Shown piece by piece: positions 37,043 to 46,000 of a stretch of DNA of 64,000 bases. The stretch comes from Nesterenkonia halotolerans (GTDB lineage: Bacteria; Actinomycetota; Actinomycetes; Actinomycetales; Micrococcaceae). The notes below the pieces were generated by a model. That model did not search any database, was not told the DNA's origin, and saw only the letters and a list, made by a program, of their open reading frames with translations. Position 1 is the first letter of the stretch. The number at the start of each line of letters is the position of its first letter. The stretch covers positions 806,001-870,000 of the forward strand of contig NZ_JADBEE010000001.1 of the NCBI RefSeq assembly GCF_014874065.1. Reading direction: 5' to 3'. The position numbers and the translations under genes are program-made.

Positions 37043-39136
37043 TCAGCTGGGCAACGGAGTCAGACCCTCGTGCTTCACGGTGAAGCCGGGCGGGAAGCCT
37101 GGTGCGTCGCCCGTGCCGTCCCACCCCGCGGCCATCAGCCCCACCGCCATGAGCAGACCGCCGTTGCCCGGGAGGTACAGCGGCAGGCCCTCGTTCTGCC
37201 AGTTGTGGCCATTGGAGAGGTACGTGTTCTTCGCCGCGGGCATGAGCAGCGCGTCCACAGCCAACTCGGGGCGACCGACCCGGGCCGCGCACATGGCGAT
37301 CATCGGATAGTCCCAGCCCCATGTGGTCTCCCAGCTCCAGTCCTGCAGAACCTCCAGCAGGGTCTGCTCCATGACTGCGTTCTCGACCATCTCCGTGGAA
37401 GGGACGAATCCCAGCGCGCCGAGCACCGAGGGGTGATCCGTGCGTCGGTCCAGCACGGGGTGGCGGATGGCCGGGTAGACGCCCTCGCGGGTCTCCAGCG
37501 GCCGCAGCGCATCACGGGTCCGCTCCCAGTGGTCCACGGGTTCCAGGTCCAGCAGTTCCCGCCACCGGATCGCGGTGTCAAGGCCCCAGCGCCAGTACAC
37601 GAGCTCGAAGGTGGGATCGGCAAGCTCGTCCTTGACCTCGCCATAGCACTCCTGGGCAGGGATCAGCGGGGCCCCGAGGCTCGCCGCGCCGCCGTCGTCC
37701 ACCGGGTGAGTCGCCATGAACTCAGCCGTTTCGAAGACCAGTTCTGCGTACTGCTCTGCTGCCTTCAGGCCCTTGCTTCTGCGCAGCAGCTCGGCGAAGT
37801 AGATCAGGTGCGGCTGCTGCCAGAGGAGGAAGGGCCCGATGTCGCTCGGGGTCTCTGCGCCGTCTGGACCGACCTGCTTCGGCCACCGCGCACCCGTGAC
37901 TCCCTGGGCCGCAGCTGTCTGCTGCGCCTGCGGGAGGACCGTGGTGTACCAGGCGAGACTGCGCTCGAGCAGCTCGGGCCTGCCCCAGACAGCGAAATGG
38001 GCAGCGTGCCACCAGTGCATCTCCAGGTGGAACTTGCCCCGCCAGGAATTGACCATGAGACCTGTCTCCTGAGGAGGGGTGCTGCCGGAGCAGTTGATCG
38101 CCGTCAGATACTGCGAGAGCACGATCCTGCGCTCGAGCTCGGCGGCCCGCGGGTCCGTGCTCTCACTCAGGTCGACGATGCCTCCGGTGCTCCAATGACG
38201 CTCCCACCAGCCGCGCGAGGCCTCGAAAACCTGCTCGGGCGGCACGGCGACGGACTCGACGTGATCGGACTGCGTCGGCCCTGGATGGAAGTCGACGGTG
38301 ATGCTCCACGGCTGGTCTTCTGCAAGCGCCTGGGCCGTGAGGATCACCTCGTGGCGTGCCGGCTGGGCTGTGTTCATCGTTTGGTTGCCGAGGAGCCCCA
38401 CGCGGTAGTGCGTCTCATCCAGAGTCCTCGAGATCTGTGCAGCCTTCCCCCGGCTCTGCACCGTAGTGGTATGTGCTTCGTCCTCCCAGTGCACCGCGTT
38501 GCCCCAGGCACCGCTGCCATAGGGGAAGCGGAACCTCAGCGCAGGTGGGTACGGGGAATCAGTGTCGATGGACAGGGCGAGCGCATCTCGAGTGGGGTGC
38601 ACCGCAGTGCGCACGGTGAAGTGAAACCCGCGCAGAGTGAACACAGATTCGGCGATCCCCGTCCAGAGGTCGAGCTCCTGGCCCAGCGGTCGGAGGTCCT
38701 CGGCGGAGAGCTGCTCCTCACCGACAGAGGACGCCGCCAGCCCGATCCACCCCAGCATGAGCCGGTGGGGATTCTCGCGGAGCCACAGCTCGTCCTCGGT
38801 TCCGGTCTCTGGCCCCTCCCCGAAGGTGCGGGTGGAGAGGTCCACGTATGGCACGCGGCCCCGGGCAGTGTCGAACGTGCGTGTCGCGGAGCGCAGCTCC
38901 GGTCGGGGGTCCCGAGGGGTGGTGTGCCAGCCCCACTGCGCCTGCGTGCCGAGCAGGCTGCCGGGGTTCCCAGGATCGCGTCCAATGTGGGGATGCAGGT
39001 CCGGGAAGGTCTGCATCCCGGTCACATCCACGCTGAGTCCGAGTTCACCATTGCCCAGCTGGAGAGGTGATCGCGGTTCGGTCGTGGTGCGGCGAATGCG
39101 ATGCCGATCGACGAGACGGCGACGGTCGATGGTCAT
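37043..39136 (-). CDS. Six-hairpin glycosidase-like protein (GH65/GH95-like), function unknown
   Basis: A 697-residue cytosolic-looking protein without a signal peptide. The N-terminal 250 residues form a beta-rich domain (PLQLGNGELGLSVDVTG). The rest looks like an (alpha/alpha)6 barrel with aromatic-rich helices: WRGKFHLEMHWWHAAHFAVWGR, RWPKQVGPDGAE, GPFLLWQQPHLIYFAELL, WSWETTWGWDYPMIAMCAAR, NGHNWQNEGLPLYLPGNGGLL. These resemble family 65/95 clan enzymes or acid-trehalase-like glucosidases, but I cannot assign a family or substrate. Glu and Asp candidates for acid/base lie in FHLEMHWW and GWDYP. It sits between ssrA and smpB, normally close neighbours, and is flanked by a 12-bp direct repeat. 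Confidence 0.75.
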   Translation of the reverse strand: MTIDRRRLVDRHRIRRTTTEPRSPLQLGNGELGLSVDVTGMQTFPDLHPHIGRDPGNPGSLLGTQAQWGWHTTPRDPRPELRSATRTFDTARGRVPYVDLSTRTFGEGPETGTEDELWLRENPHRLMLGWIGLAASSVGEEQLSAEDLRPLGQELDLWTGIAESVFTLRGFHFTVRTAVHPTRDALALSIDTDSPYPPALRFRFPYGSGAWGNAVHWEDEAHTTTVQSRGKAAQISRTLDETHYRVGLLGNQTMNTAQPARHEVILTAQALAEDQPWSITVDFHPGPTQSDHVESVAVPPEQVFEASRGWWERHWSTGGIVDLSESTDPRAAELERRIVLSQYLTAINCSGSTPPQETGLMVNSWRGKFHLEMHWWHAAHFAVWGRPELLERSLAWYTTVLPQAQQTAAAQGVTGARWPKQVGPDGAETPSDIGPFLLWQQPHLIYFAELLRRSKGLKAAEQYAELVFETAEFMATHPVDDGGAASLGAPLIPAQECYGEVKDELADPTFELVYWRWGLDTAIRWRELLDLEPVDHWERTRDALRPLETREGVYPAIRHPVLDRRTDHPSVLGALGFVPSTEMVENAVMEQTLLEVLQDWSWETTWGWDYPMIAMCAARVGRPELAVDALLMPAAKNTYLSNGHNWQNEGLPLYLPGNGGLLMAVGLMAAGWDGTGDAPGFPPGFTVKHEGLTPLPS
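37054..37065. repeat. 12-bp direct repeat, left copy
   Basis: ACGGAGTCAGAC occurs here, inside the last codons of the glycosidase-like gene, and again at 39328-39339 beyond its start, bracketing the gene. This could mark an insertion event or be chance. Confidence 0.4.
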
Positions 39137-39327
39137 ATCAGGGTCTCGCCTGGTCCCGTGGGCATTGAGGGCCTTCCAAGGTCATGGTCTGCGTGACGGT
39201 GGACTCTCCTCGCACCTTGACGGCACAGCGACGACGGCCATCCCTCACACAAGCTACAGAGTGGGTCCGGCTCGCGGCAACGACATCAGCCGATCACCTT
39301 TGCATGGCGCGATACCCGAGGCGGGTC

Positions 39328-39339
39328 ACGGAGTCAGAC
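39328..39339. repeat. 12-bp direct repeat, right copy
   Basis: An identical copy of ACGGAGTCAGAC, about 2.27 kb from the left copy. It lies in the 228-base non-coding stretch (39137-39364) upstream of the glycosidase-like gene, in which no other feature was seen. Confidence 0.4.
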
Positions 39340-39364
39340 GTCGGGCAGATGGCCGACCGCCGCT

Positions 39365-39640
39365 TCAGAAGTCCCGCGCCGACTCCGAGCCTTGGCCGCC
39401 CACCTTCACCAGGTGGAACCGGCGCACCAGGCGGATCGTGGGGCGAACCATCAGCAGCACACTGCCGATGACGAAGAGCCAGGTCCCTGCGTGCATGGTG
39501 GATTCGTAGAAGAACATCACGCTGCCCACCGCGAACGCCACTGCGATCAGGAAGTCGTTGGCGATGCTCAACGTCTCATAACGGCTGCGGATCACAAGTT
39601 CTTCATGGCCGAGCTGAAGCACCAGATCAGAATCATTCAT
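39365..39640 (-). CDS. YrhK-like small membrane protein
   Basis: A 91-residue protein resembling the YrhK domain: LGHEELVIRSRYETLSIANDF leads into two transmembrane segments (about 30-46 and 51-66), then RPTIRLVRRFHL. The YrhK family is of unknown function. The start ATG is six bases after TAACCT (minus strand 39652-39647), so it is leaderless. It is transcribed toward the glycosidase-like gene but 228 bases away from it. Confidence 0.82.
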   Translation of the reverse strand: MNDSDLVLQLGHEELVIRSRYETLSIANDFLIAVAFAVGSVMFFYESTMHAGTWLFVIGSVLLMVRPTIRLVRRFHLVKVGGQGSESARDF

Positions 39641-39779
39641 GGGGCCAGGTTAACCCTGCGCCGGACACGCCGCATCAGGTTCAGCTCTGCGCACCAGGGA
39701 CCTCCCGTCACCGCCGCCACGCCGCGGAGTCGGAGTATTATCCGGCAGGTACGACTCTCCTCTACACGAAGGAATCCCT

Positions 39780-40877
39780 ATGAGCACCCCCTTCTACCGC
39801 CCCCTCTCCCCCACGTGCGGGCTGCGGGTCTCGCCGCTGGCGCTGGGCACGCTTCCCTTCGGCGGCGCCAACGGCATGAGTCACATGGGAAACCTCGGAC
39901 CCGATGACGCCACGGTGCTGCTGGACCGGGCCTTAGACGCAGGAATCAACCTGATGGACACCGCGAATCTCTACTCCCTCGGTGTGGCCGAGGAGGTCCT
40001 CGGAGAAGCTCTGGCGCGCAGCAGCCGGTACAACGAGCTTCTCGTGACCACCAAGGCGCGCATGGTGGTCGGGGACGGGCCCAACGGCGGCGGTGCCTCC
40101 CGCTGGCACCTGCTCGATGAGGTGGAGAAGTCCCTGCAGCGGCTCCAGCGTGACCACATCGACCTGTTCTACCTCCACCACTGGGACGGGGAGACTCCCC
40201 TGGAGGAGACGCTGCAGACCATGGACGGGCTGGTCCGTTCCGGGAAGATCCGCTACTACGGAGTCTCGAACTACACCGGCTGGCAGCTCATGAAAGCCCT
40301 GAAGGTCTGCGAGACCCACGGCTTCATCAAGCCTGTGGTGCAGCAGATCCACTACTCCCCCTACTCCCGCGAGGCCGAGTACGAGATGATCCCGGCCGGC
40401 ATCGACCAGGGCATCGGGACTCAGGTGTGGAGTCCGCTGGGCATGGGCCTGCTCACTGGCAAGTATCGGCGTGACTCCCAGCCAGAGTCGGGTTCCCGCA
40501 TGGTCGATGGCGACGGCTCGGAGATGCGCGTGGCCGACTGGGAGAAGCTCTACAGCGTGGTCGATGTCCTCGACGAGGTCGCCCAGCGCAGTGAGGCCAC
40601 GATCCCCCAGGTGGTCCTGGCCTGGCTCATGGAGCGGCCGGGGGTGACCAACCTCGCCGTGGGCGCGCGCAGCCTGGATCAGTTCAATGATCTCCTCGGC
40701 AGCCTGGAGCTGAGCCTGAGCGCGGAGGATCGCCAGGCCATCGACGACGCCGGCCGGCCACCTCTGGCATACCCCTTCTGGCACCAGGCTGATATGGCCA
40801 GTGAGCGGATGAGCCCCGCGGATGAGTCGATCATGGCGACCACCAAGCGTGAGCTCAGCGAGAAGTTCGACGCGTGA
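39780..40877 (+). CDS. Aldo/keto reductase
   Basis: A 365-residue NADPH-dependent oxidoreductase with the (beta/alpha)8 fold. The catalytic tetrad is visible as D in NLMDTANLYSLG, Y in the same segment, K in VTTKARM and H in FYLHHWD. The nucleotide-binding part is VSNYTGWQL, QIHYSPYSRE, WSPLGMGLLTGKYRR and LAVGARSLDQF. It resembles the YajO/L-glyceraldehyde reductase group. AAGGAA lies six bases before the ATG, and TATTAT near 39735 is a possible -10. The substrate is unknown. Confidence 0.92.
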   Translation: MSTPFYRPLSPTCGLRVSPLALGTLPFGGANGMSHMGNLGPDDATVLLDRALDAGINLMDTANLYSLGVAEEVLGEALARSSRYNELLVTTKARMVVGDGPNGGGASRWHLLDEVEKSLQRLQRDHIDLFYLHHWDGETPLEETLQTMDGLVRSGKIRYYGVSNYTGWQLMKALKVCETHGFIKPVVQQIHYSPYSREAEYEMIPAGIDQGIGTQVWSPLGMGLLTGKYRRDSQPESGSRMVDGDGSEMRVADWEKLYSVVDVLDEVAQRSEATIPQVVLAWLMERPGVTNLAVGARSLDQFNDLLGSLELSLSAEDRQAIDDAGRPPLAYPFWHQADMASERMSPADESIMATTKRELSEKFDA

Positions 40878-40963
40878 CCAGCTGGCGTCCAGCTCACAGG
40901 GACAAGACCTCCGGTTGACCTGACTAGGCTCAGATCAGACCGTCCATACAGAAGAGGTGTCAG

Positions 40964-41353
40964 ATGACCACCGAACAGAATCGATCCGAGGACGTGCGCC
41001 CCGCCGGGGAGCACAAGACCGCGGGCTCCGTCGAGGGTGAGTCCCTCGAGACTCCGCCGCACCAGCGCGGCGGCAGGCTCGAGGAACATCACGACGAGCC
41101 GGAGCGTGCTCAGGACGGGCCGAACCCCGGCCTGGATCCCAGCCCTGACGAGACACCGGGACTGGAAGAAGGCGGAAGTGTGAGACCCGGTGACACCCCG
41201 CCGGATTCAAACTCGGCCACGGCCTCGCCGAGCCAGGAGGCTCCCACCTCACCGCCGAAGTCCAAGGCAGTGCTGACCACGGCGGTCATCGCGATCGCGG
41301 TGGTGGTTCTGCTGATCTTCGTGGGCTATATCGCTGGGATTCTCGGCAGCTAG
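40964..41353 (+). CDS. Tail-anchored acidic protein, DUF6480-like
   Basis: A 129-residue protein. Residues 1-100 are hydrophilic and predicted disordered, including NPGLDPSPDETPGLEEGGSV followed by PGDTPP, the Pro-rich pattern of actinobacterial DUF6480. One transmembrane helix at about 103-125 (AVLTTAVIAIAVVVLLIFVGYIAG) ends the protein, so it is tail-anchored with a cytosolic N-terminus. AGAAGAGG precedes the ATG, and TAGGCT at about 40925 may be the -10. Function unknown. Converges on smpB. Confidence 0.75.
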   Translation: MTTEQNRSEDVRPAGEHKTAGSVEGESLETPPHQRGGRLEEHHDEPERAQDGPNPGLDPSPDETPGLEEGGSVRPGDTPPDSNSATASPSQEAPTSPPKSKAVLTTAVIAIAVVVLLIFVGYIAGILGS

Positions 41354-41378
41354 ACCGCAGCCAGAAGCAGACGCAGGA

Positions 41379-41876
41379 TCAGGACGACCGCAGGTTCCGG
41401 TAGCGCATCGCACGCTGGGCTTCGCGGTTGTCCTGCTTCTCGCGAAGGGTCTGCCGCTTGTCGAACTCGCGCTTGCCGCGGGCGATGCCGATCTCGACCT
41501 TCGCCTTGCCGTCCTTGAAGTACAGCTGCAGCGGGACGATCGTGAGGCCCGGGTCCTCGATCTGGCGTGAGATCTTCACGAGCTCCTTCTGATGCAGCAG
41601 AAGCTTGCGCTTGCGCCGCGCGGAGTGGTTGGTCCACGTCCCGTTGAGGTACTCCGGGATCGTCACCTGCTCGAGCCAGAGCTCCAGGCCGCTGGCGAAT
41701 CCGCCGAACCCGTCGGTCAGGTTGGCCTGGCCCTCCCGCAGGGACTTCACCTCGGTGCCGGTGAGCACCATTCCCGCTTCGTAGCGGTCAAGGATCTCGT
41801 AGTCGTGGCGGGCACGCCGGTTCGTGGCCACGACGCTGTTGTTCGGGTCCCGCTTGGGCCCCTTCTTCTTAGCCAC
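41379..41876 (-). CDS. smpB: SsrA-binding protein SmpB
   Basis: A 165-residue SmpB, the protein partner that delivers tmRNA to stalled ribosomes. Typical blocks are [86 protein letters not shown]. The basic C-terminal tail ([14 protein letters not shown]) enters the mRNA channel. GTG start with GAGGAGG seven bases before it. Same strand and order as prfB-ftsE-ftsX, a conserved actinobacterial arrangement. Confidence 0.97.
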   Translation of the reverse strand: MAKKKGPKRDPNNSVVATNRRARHDYEILDRYEAGMVLTGTEVKSLREGQANLTDGFGGFASGLELWLEQVTIPEYLNGTWTNHSARRKRKLLLHQKELVKISRQIEDPGLTIVPLQLYFKDGKAKVEIGIARGKREFDKRQTLREKQDNREAQRAMRYRNLRSS

Positions 41877-41945
41877 CGTGCCACCTCCTCGACTGCTCGC
41901 TGATCTGGGCGGTCTTCTGCAGTGGCCAGAAGAGCCGACCTTCGA

Positions 41946-42863
41946 TCATACACGCAGGTATCGGCGCACGGTCACCCAGGAGGCGATCACCGCGAGGGCC
42001 ACCGCGATCAGCAGCAGCCCGGGCATGATGATCCAGGACTGAGCTGCATCGATGAAGTGGATGCTGGGCACCTGCTGGGCCATCCAGCGGCCCAGCACGA
42101 ACTCGGCGACGACCCAGGTGGCGGCGCAGGCCAGCAGCCCGCCGACCAGCGCGGCGATCGCTCCCTCGAAGACGAACGGCATGCGGATCATCGACTTGGA
42201 GGCTCCGACCAGACGCATGATGCCGGTCTCGCGGCGCCTGCTGAACGCCGAGAGTCGGATCGTGGTGGCCACCAGCAGCAGCGCGCAGACGATCATGACT
42301 CCGGCGATGATCAGCGCCACCAGTGTCAGGCCGTTGAGGATGCCGAAGATCTGATCGAGGACCTCCTGCTGATCTGCCACCGTCTCCACGCCGGGCGCCG
42401 AGCTGAACAGCTCGGTGACCACAGGGAACTCCTCGGGATCATTGAGCAGGATCCGGTAGGACTCCGGCATGTCTGACGCGGTGAGCGAGGCGGTGCGGGA
42501 GTCCTCTCCCCTGCTCTCGAGGAGTTCGTCCAGGGCCTGCTGCTGCGTCTCATGCCGGTAGCTGGCGACGTATTGGCTTGCTGCGCCGTCGGTGAGCGTG
42601 TGTTCGAGGGAATCCCGCTGGTCCGAGCTCACCGCGCCGGTGGGGCAGGCGGTCTGCGGCGAGTTCTCGGTGCAGAAGAAGACGGAGAGCTCAAGCCGGT
42701 CGTAGAAGTCATCGGTCATCTCATTGACCTGGGTCTGCATCAGCGCCGCTGAGCCGACGAAGGTCAGCGAGATGAAGGTGACCAGGATGACCGAAGCGAC
42801 CATCGCGACGTTGCGCCGCAGCGAGCTGAAGGTCTCCCCGAGCATGTAGAGCAGCCGGTTCAT
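41946..42863 (-). CDS. ftsX: Cell division protein FtsX
   Basis: A 305-residue membrane protein with one N-terminal helix (NVAMVASVILVTFISLTFVGSAAL), a large extracytoplasmic loop (about 45-180) that contacts peptidoglycan hydrolases such as RipC, and three C-terminal helices. It starts ATGA-overlapped with ftsE. With FtsE it transmits ATP hydrolysis across the membrane to activate cell-wall cleavage during division. The loop contains two Cys (FFCTENSPQTACP) that may form a disulfide. Confidence 0.95.
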   Translation of the reverse strand: MNRLLYMLGETFSSLRRNVAMVASVILVTFISLTFVGSAALMQTQVNEMTDDFYDRLELSVFFCTENSPQTACPTGAVSSDQRDSLEHTLTDGAASQYVASYRHETQQQALDELLESRGEDSRTASLTASDMPESYRILLNDPEEFPVVTELFSSAPGVETVADQQEVLDQIFGILNGLTLVALIIAGVMIVCALLLVATTIRLSAFSRRRETGIMRLVGASKSMIRMPFVFEGAIAALVGGLLACAATWVVAEFVLGRWMAQQVPSIHFIDAAQSWIIMPGLLLIAVALAVIASWVTVRRYLRV

Positions 42864-44854
42864 ACGTCCCTCCTCAGGCGGCGCAGGATCGACCGGCGGG
42901 ACCGGGAGATTCCGAGATGTTCAGCCGTTCGACGCGCGTCGGTATAGGTGGACTGCGCGGCCGAGGACTGGGGGCGTGGCAGCGGACGAGGCACGGTGGC
43001 CTCTTGCGCTGGGGGCGTGGACTCTGTTGCGTCTTCCTCGACATGGGCGAGCCAGGAGAGCCGCGAGCGGGTCGCCGCATCCTGCTCCGGGGAGCCGGTC
43101 GGGTGACCAGCCACGTCGGGCTGGGCGGCTGAGCGCGGCGCGGGGTGCTGTGGGGCCGGTTCCTGCTGGGGCAGCGGTTCCTGCGGCGCCTGCTGGGAGG
43201 CAGGCCGCTGGGCAGGTGGGGGAAGCGTCGGATACATCGGTGGCAGCCGTCGCCGCGGGGCGGGAATCGGCGCGATCTCACCGGTGGGTGGTTCTTCGGC
43301 GATGGGCTCCGCGAGAACCCGCTCCTGCGTCACGTAGTCCTGTGGGAGCGGCTCCTCGACCTCGAAGTCTTCCTCGGCGTAGCCGTCTTGTTCCAGGTCG
43401 GGCAGCTCGGTGCCGTTGAAGTCGCCGTGGATCTCCGGAACGTCGTACCCCAGCGCCTCCTGGCGCAGATGCTCCGGCCAGGTCACGTGCAGACCGGTCT
43501 CCTCTGCATGCTCTCGGTCCTCGAACTCACCGTCGTCGTCAATCTCTGATTCGTCGTCCTCGGGCTCGTCTTCACGGATGAACGCACCGTCCGTGACGGT
43601 GTGCTCAACCGTGTGGTGATCGTGCTCATCGTCGGCCACGTCGTCGTCGTGCTCATCGTCCCCGACGGTGTCTTCGGTTTCGACGTGCTCGGCATCCTCT
43701 GGGTCGGCGAGGTGCTCGTCGTCGACCGCCGCGAGGTGATCATCGTCCTGATGCGATGTGTACTCGGCGTCGTACTCTGCCGGATGCTCCTCGTCTTGAA
43801 AAGCAGGCTGCTCGTCGGTGGGGAAATCATGCGAATCTGCCAGCTGCGCGTCGAACTCCTCGGGCGTCAGCTCCATGCCCTCGAGTTCCTCGGCATAATC
43901 CTGTGGCGTGGTCTCCTGAAGCACCGGGTCATTCTCGAAGGCGAGGACCGACGGGTCCTCACCCGGGACCGAGGACTGCTCTGCCGGGCCTTCGGGGAGG
44001 TCGGCCGGCTGATCCGTGTCCGAAGAGAATGGCTCCTCGGTCGTGGAACCGTCCGCGGGGTCGCGGCCGATCATCGGCACCACTCCGGTCTTCAGCGGCG
44101 CGGGGTCGTGGGCGCGCAGGCCCGACTCCCCTTCTTCCTGGGCGAGCACGTCCCAGGCTTCGGAGCCTTCGGGGGCGTCGTAGAAGCCGTGGGGCTCGTC
44201 GCGGACGAGGCGTCCACGGTGCAGCTGCACCACCCGGCTGTGCGCCTGGTCCACGATCGCGCGATCGTGAGTGGCCATGATGACCGTGGTGCCCGAGGCG
44301 TTGATCCAGCGCAGCACCTTCATGACCTCGGCGGAGGCCCGCGGGTCCAGGTTGCCGGTGGGCTCGTCGGCGAGCAGGATCGCGGGGCCGTTGACGATCG
44401 CGCGGGCGATGGCGGCGCGCTGCTGCTCACCGCCGGAGATCTCATGCGGGTAGCGCTTGGCCAGGTGCGCGAGGTCGACCTTCTCCAGCACCTTGGTGAC
44501 ACGTTTGCGAATGGCGCTGCGCTTGGTGCCGAGCACCCGCATGGCGAACGCCACGTTGTCGAACACGGTCTTGTCCGGGAGCAGACGGAAATCCTGGAAG
44601 ACCATGCCGATGCTGCGGCGGAAGTCCGGGACGCGGCGATCCAGCATGAGTCCCAGGTTCTGTCCGGCCACCGTGACCTTGCCGCGCTGGGGCAGGCCCT
44701 CGCGCAGGATCATCCGCAACAGGGTGGACTTGCCGGAGCCGGAGGCTCCGATGAGGAAGGCGAAGTCTCCCCGGTAGAACTCCACAGTCACATCATCAAG
44801 CGCCGGACGCCCCCCGGACTCGTAGCGGCGGGTGACCTCTTCGAAGCGGATCAT
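42860..44854 (-). CDS. ftsE: Cell division ATP-binding protein FtsE with a 440-residue acidic C-terminal extension
   Basis: Residues 1-220 are a complete FtsE ATPase: Walker A GASGSGKST (37-45), Q-loop FQDFRLLP, signature ISGGEQQRAA (139-148), Walker B ILLADEPTGNLD (159-170) and H-switch THD. The family normally stops near 230, but this frame continues to 664. The added part is very acidic and His-rich (about 270-500, e.g. GDDEHDDDVADDEHDHH), then Pro/Gln-rich (about 500-600), and ends in a basic patch (RSRRSILRRLRRDV). It is a single uninterrupted frame that overlaps ftsX by four bases. The ribosome site GAGGAATAG overlaps the prfB stop. Function of the tail is unknown. Confidence 0.93.
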   Translation of the reverse strand: MIRFEEVTRRYESGGRPALDDVTVEFYRGDFAFLIGASGSGKSTLLRMILREGLPQRGKVTVAGQNLGLMLDRRVPDFRRSIGMVFQDFRLLPDKTVFDNVAFAMRVLGTKRSAIRKRVTKVLEKVDLAHLAKRYPHEISGGEQQRAAIARAIVNGPAILLADEPTGNLDPRASAEVMKVLRWINASGTTVIMATHDRAIVDQAHSRVVQLHRGRLVRDEPHGFYDAPEGSEAWDVLAQEEGESGLRAHDPAPLKTGVVPMIGRDPADGSTTEEPFSSDTDQPADLPEGPAEQSSVPGEDPSVLAFENDPVLQETTPQDYAEELEGMELTPEEFDAQLADSHDFPTDEQPAFQDEEHPAEYDAEYTSHQDDDHLAAVDDEHLADPEDAEHVETEDTVGDDEHDDDVADDEHDHHTVEHTVTDGAFIREDEPEDDESEIDDDGEFEDREHAEETGLHVTWPEHLRQEALGYDVPEIHGDFNGTELPDLEQDGYAEEDFEVEEPLPQDYVTQERVLAEPIAEEPPTGEIAPIPAPRRRLPPMYPTLPPPAQRPASQQAPQEPLPQQEPAPQHPAPRSAAQPDVAGHPTGSPEQDAATRSRLSWLAHVEEDATESTPPAQEATVPRPLPRPQSSAAQSTYTDARRTAEHLGISRSRRSILRRLRRDV

Positions 44855-44857
44855 GGA

Positions 44858-45970
44858 CTATTCCTCGGCCGCGGTCTCGTTGCGCCAGCGGATCCCGGTG
44901 TCGATGAAGCCGTCGATGTCGCCGTCGAGCACGGCCTGGGTGTTGCCGACCTCGTGTTCGGTGCGCAGGTCCTTGACCATCTGGTAAGGGTGCAGGACGT
45001 AGGAGCGGATCTGGTCGCCCCAGGAGGCCTTGATGTCTCCGGCGAGCGCCTTCTTCTCGGCCGATTCCTCGGCCTTCTTCAGCACCAGCAGCCGGGACTG
45101 CAGCACGCGCATGGCTGCGGCGCGGTTCTGGATCTGCGACTTCTCGTTCTGCATGGAGACCACGGTGCCGGTGGGCAGGTGGGTGATGCGCACGGCGGAG
45201 TCGGTGGTGTTCACTGACTGTCCGCCGGGGCCGGAGGAGCGGAAGACGTCGATCTTGAGGTCGTTCTCATCGATGTCGATGCTCTCGGTGCCCTCGAGCA
45301 GCGGGATGATCTCCACGGCGGCGAAGGAGGTCTGCCGGCGGCCCTGGTTGTCGAAGGGGCTGATGCGCACCAGGCGGTGGGTCCCGGCCTCCACGGAGAG
45401 CGTCCCGAAGGCGTAGGGGGCGTTGATCTCGATGGTCGCGGACTTCAGCCCGGCCTCTTCGGCGTAGGAGGTGTCGAGCACCTTCACGTTCCAGCCGCGG
45501 CGCTCGGCCCAGCGGGTATACATGCGCAGCAACATCTCGGCGAAGTCTGCGGCGTCCACGCCTCCTGCCCCGGAGCGGATGGTCATGACCGCGTCGTATT
45601 CGTCGTACTCACCGGAGAGCAGGGTGACGATCTCCAGGGACTCCAAGGCCTTGTGGATGGACTCGACTTCCCGGGTGGCGTCGGCGAGCACCTCGTCGTC
45701 GCCTTCCTCCTTGGCCATCTCCACCATCATCTCGACATCGTCGATGCGGGTCTCGAGGCGCTCCAGACGCTCCAGCTCGGTCTGCTTGTGGCTCAGCTGG
45801 GAGGTGACCTTCTGCGCGTTGGCCTGGTCGTCCCAGAGGTCGGGTGCGACGGCCATATCGCTGAGCTCGACGACCTGTGCCTTGAGCTTGTCGACGTCGG
45901 TGACCTCCGTGATGCGGCGCAGGGTATTGCGCAGGTCACGGATTGCGGTGGGGAAATCAGTCTCTGCCAT
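44858..45970 (-). CDS. prfB: Peptide chain release factor 2
   Basis: A 370-residue class I release factor. GGQ is in [18 protein letters not shown]. The RF2-specific SPF tripeptide appears in VRISPFDN, so it reads UGA and UAA. No programmed frameshift is needed, because the frame is continuous from the ATG. TACTGT lies nine bases before the start on the minus strand. It leads the prfB-ftsE-ftsX-smpB series. Confidence 0.97.
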   Translation of the reverse strand: MAETDFPTAIRDLRNTLRRITEVTDVDKLKAQVVELSDMAVAPDLWDDQANAQKVTSQLSHKQTELERLERLETRIDDVEMMVEMAKEEGDDEVLADATREVESIHKALESLEIVTLLSGEYDEYDAVMTIRSGAGGVDAADFAEMLLRMYTRWAERRGWNVKVLDTSYAEEAGLKSATIEINAPYAFGTLSVEAGTHRLVRISPFDNQGRRQTSFAAVEIIPLLEGTESIDIDENDLKIDVFRSSGPGGQSVNTTDSAVRITHLPTGTVVSMQNEKSQIQNRAAAMRVLQSRLLVLKKAEESAEKKALAGDIKASWGDQIRSYVLHPYQMVKDLRTEHEVGNTQAVLDGDIDGFIDTGIRWRNETAAEE

Positions 45971-46000
45971 AACAGCACCACAGTACCGTCGACTGCGGTC

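Noticed and set aside
36900..37100. Possible phage or island attachment site at the tmRNA 3' end
   Set aside because: No integrase gene and no second copy of the tmRNA 3' sequence were seen in the window; only an unrelated 12-bp repeat was found.
37080..39070. Long plus-strand open frame opposite the glycosidase-like gene
   Set aside because: The minus-strand protein has coherent aromatic-rich fold motifs. The plus-strand frame is low-complexity Arg/Leu/Gly sequence typical of antisense shadows.
43601..45217. A 538-codon open frame on the plus strand opposite ftsE and prfB
   Set aside because: It is a mirror of two well-identified genes, created by high GC. Its translation has no domain signature and no start signals.
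45800..45970. Programmed +1 frameshift in prfB
   Set aside because: The RF2 frame is uninterrupted from ATG to stop, with no in-frame TGA near codon 25.
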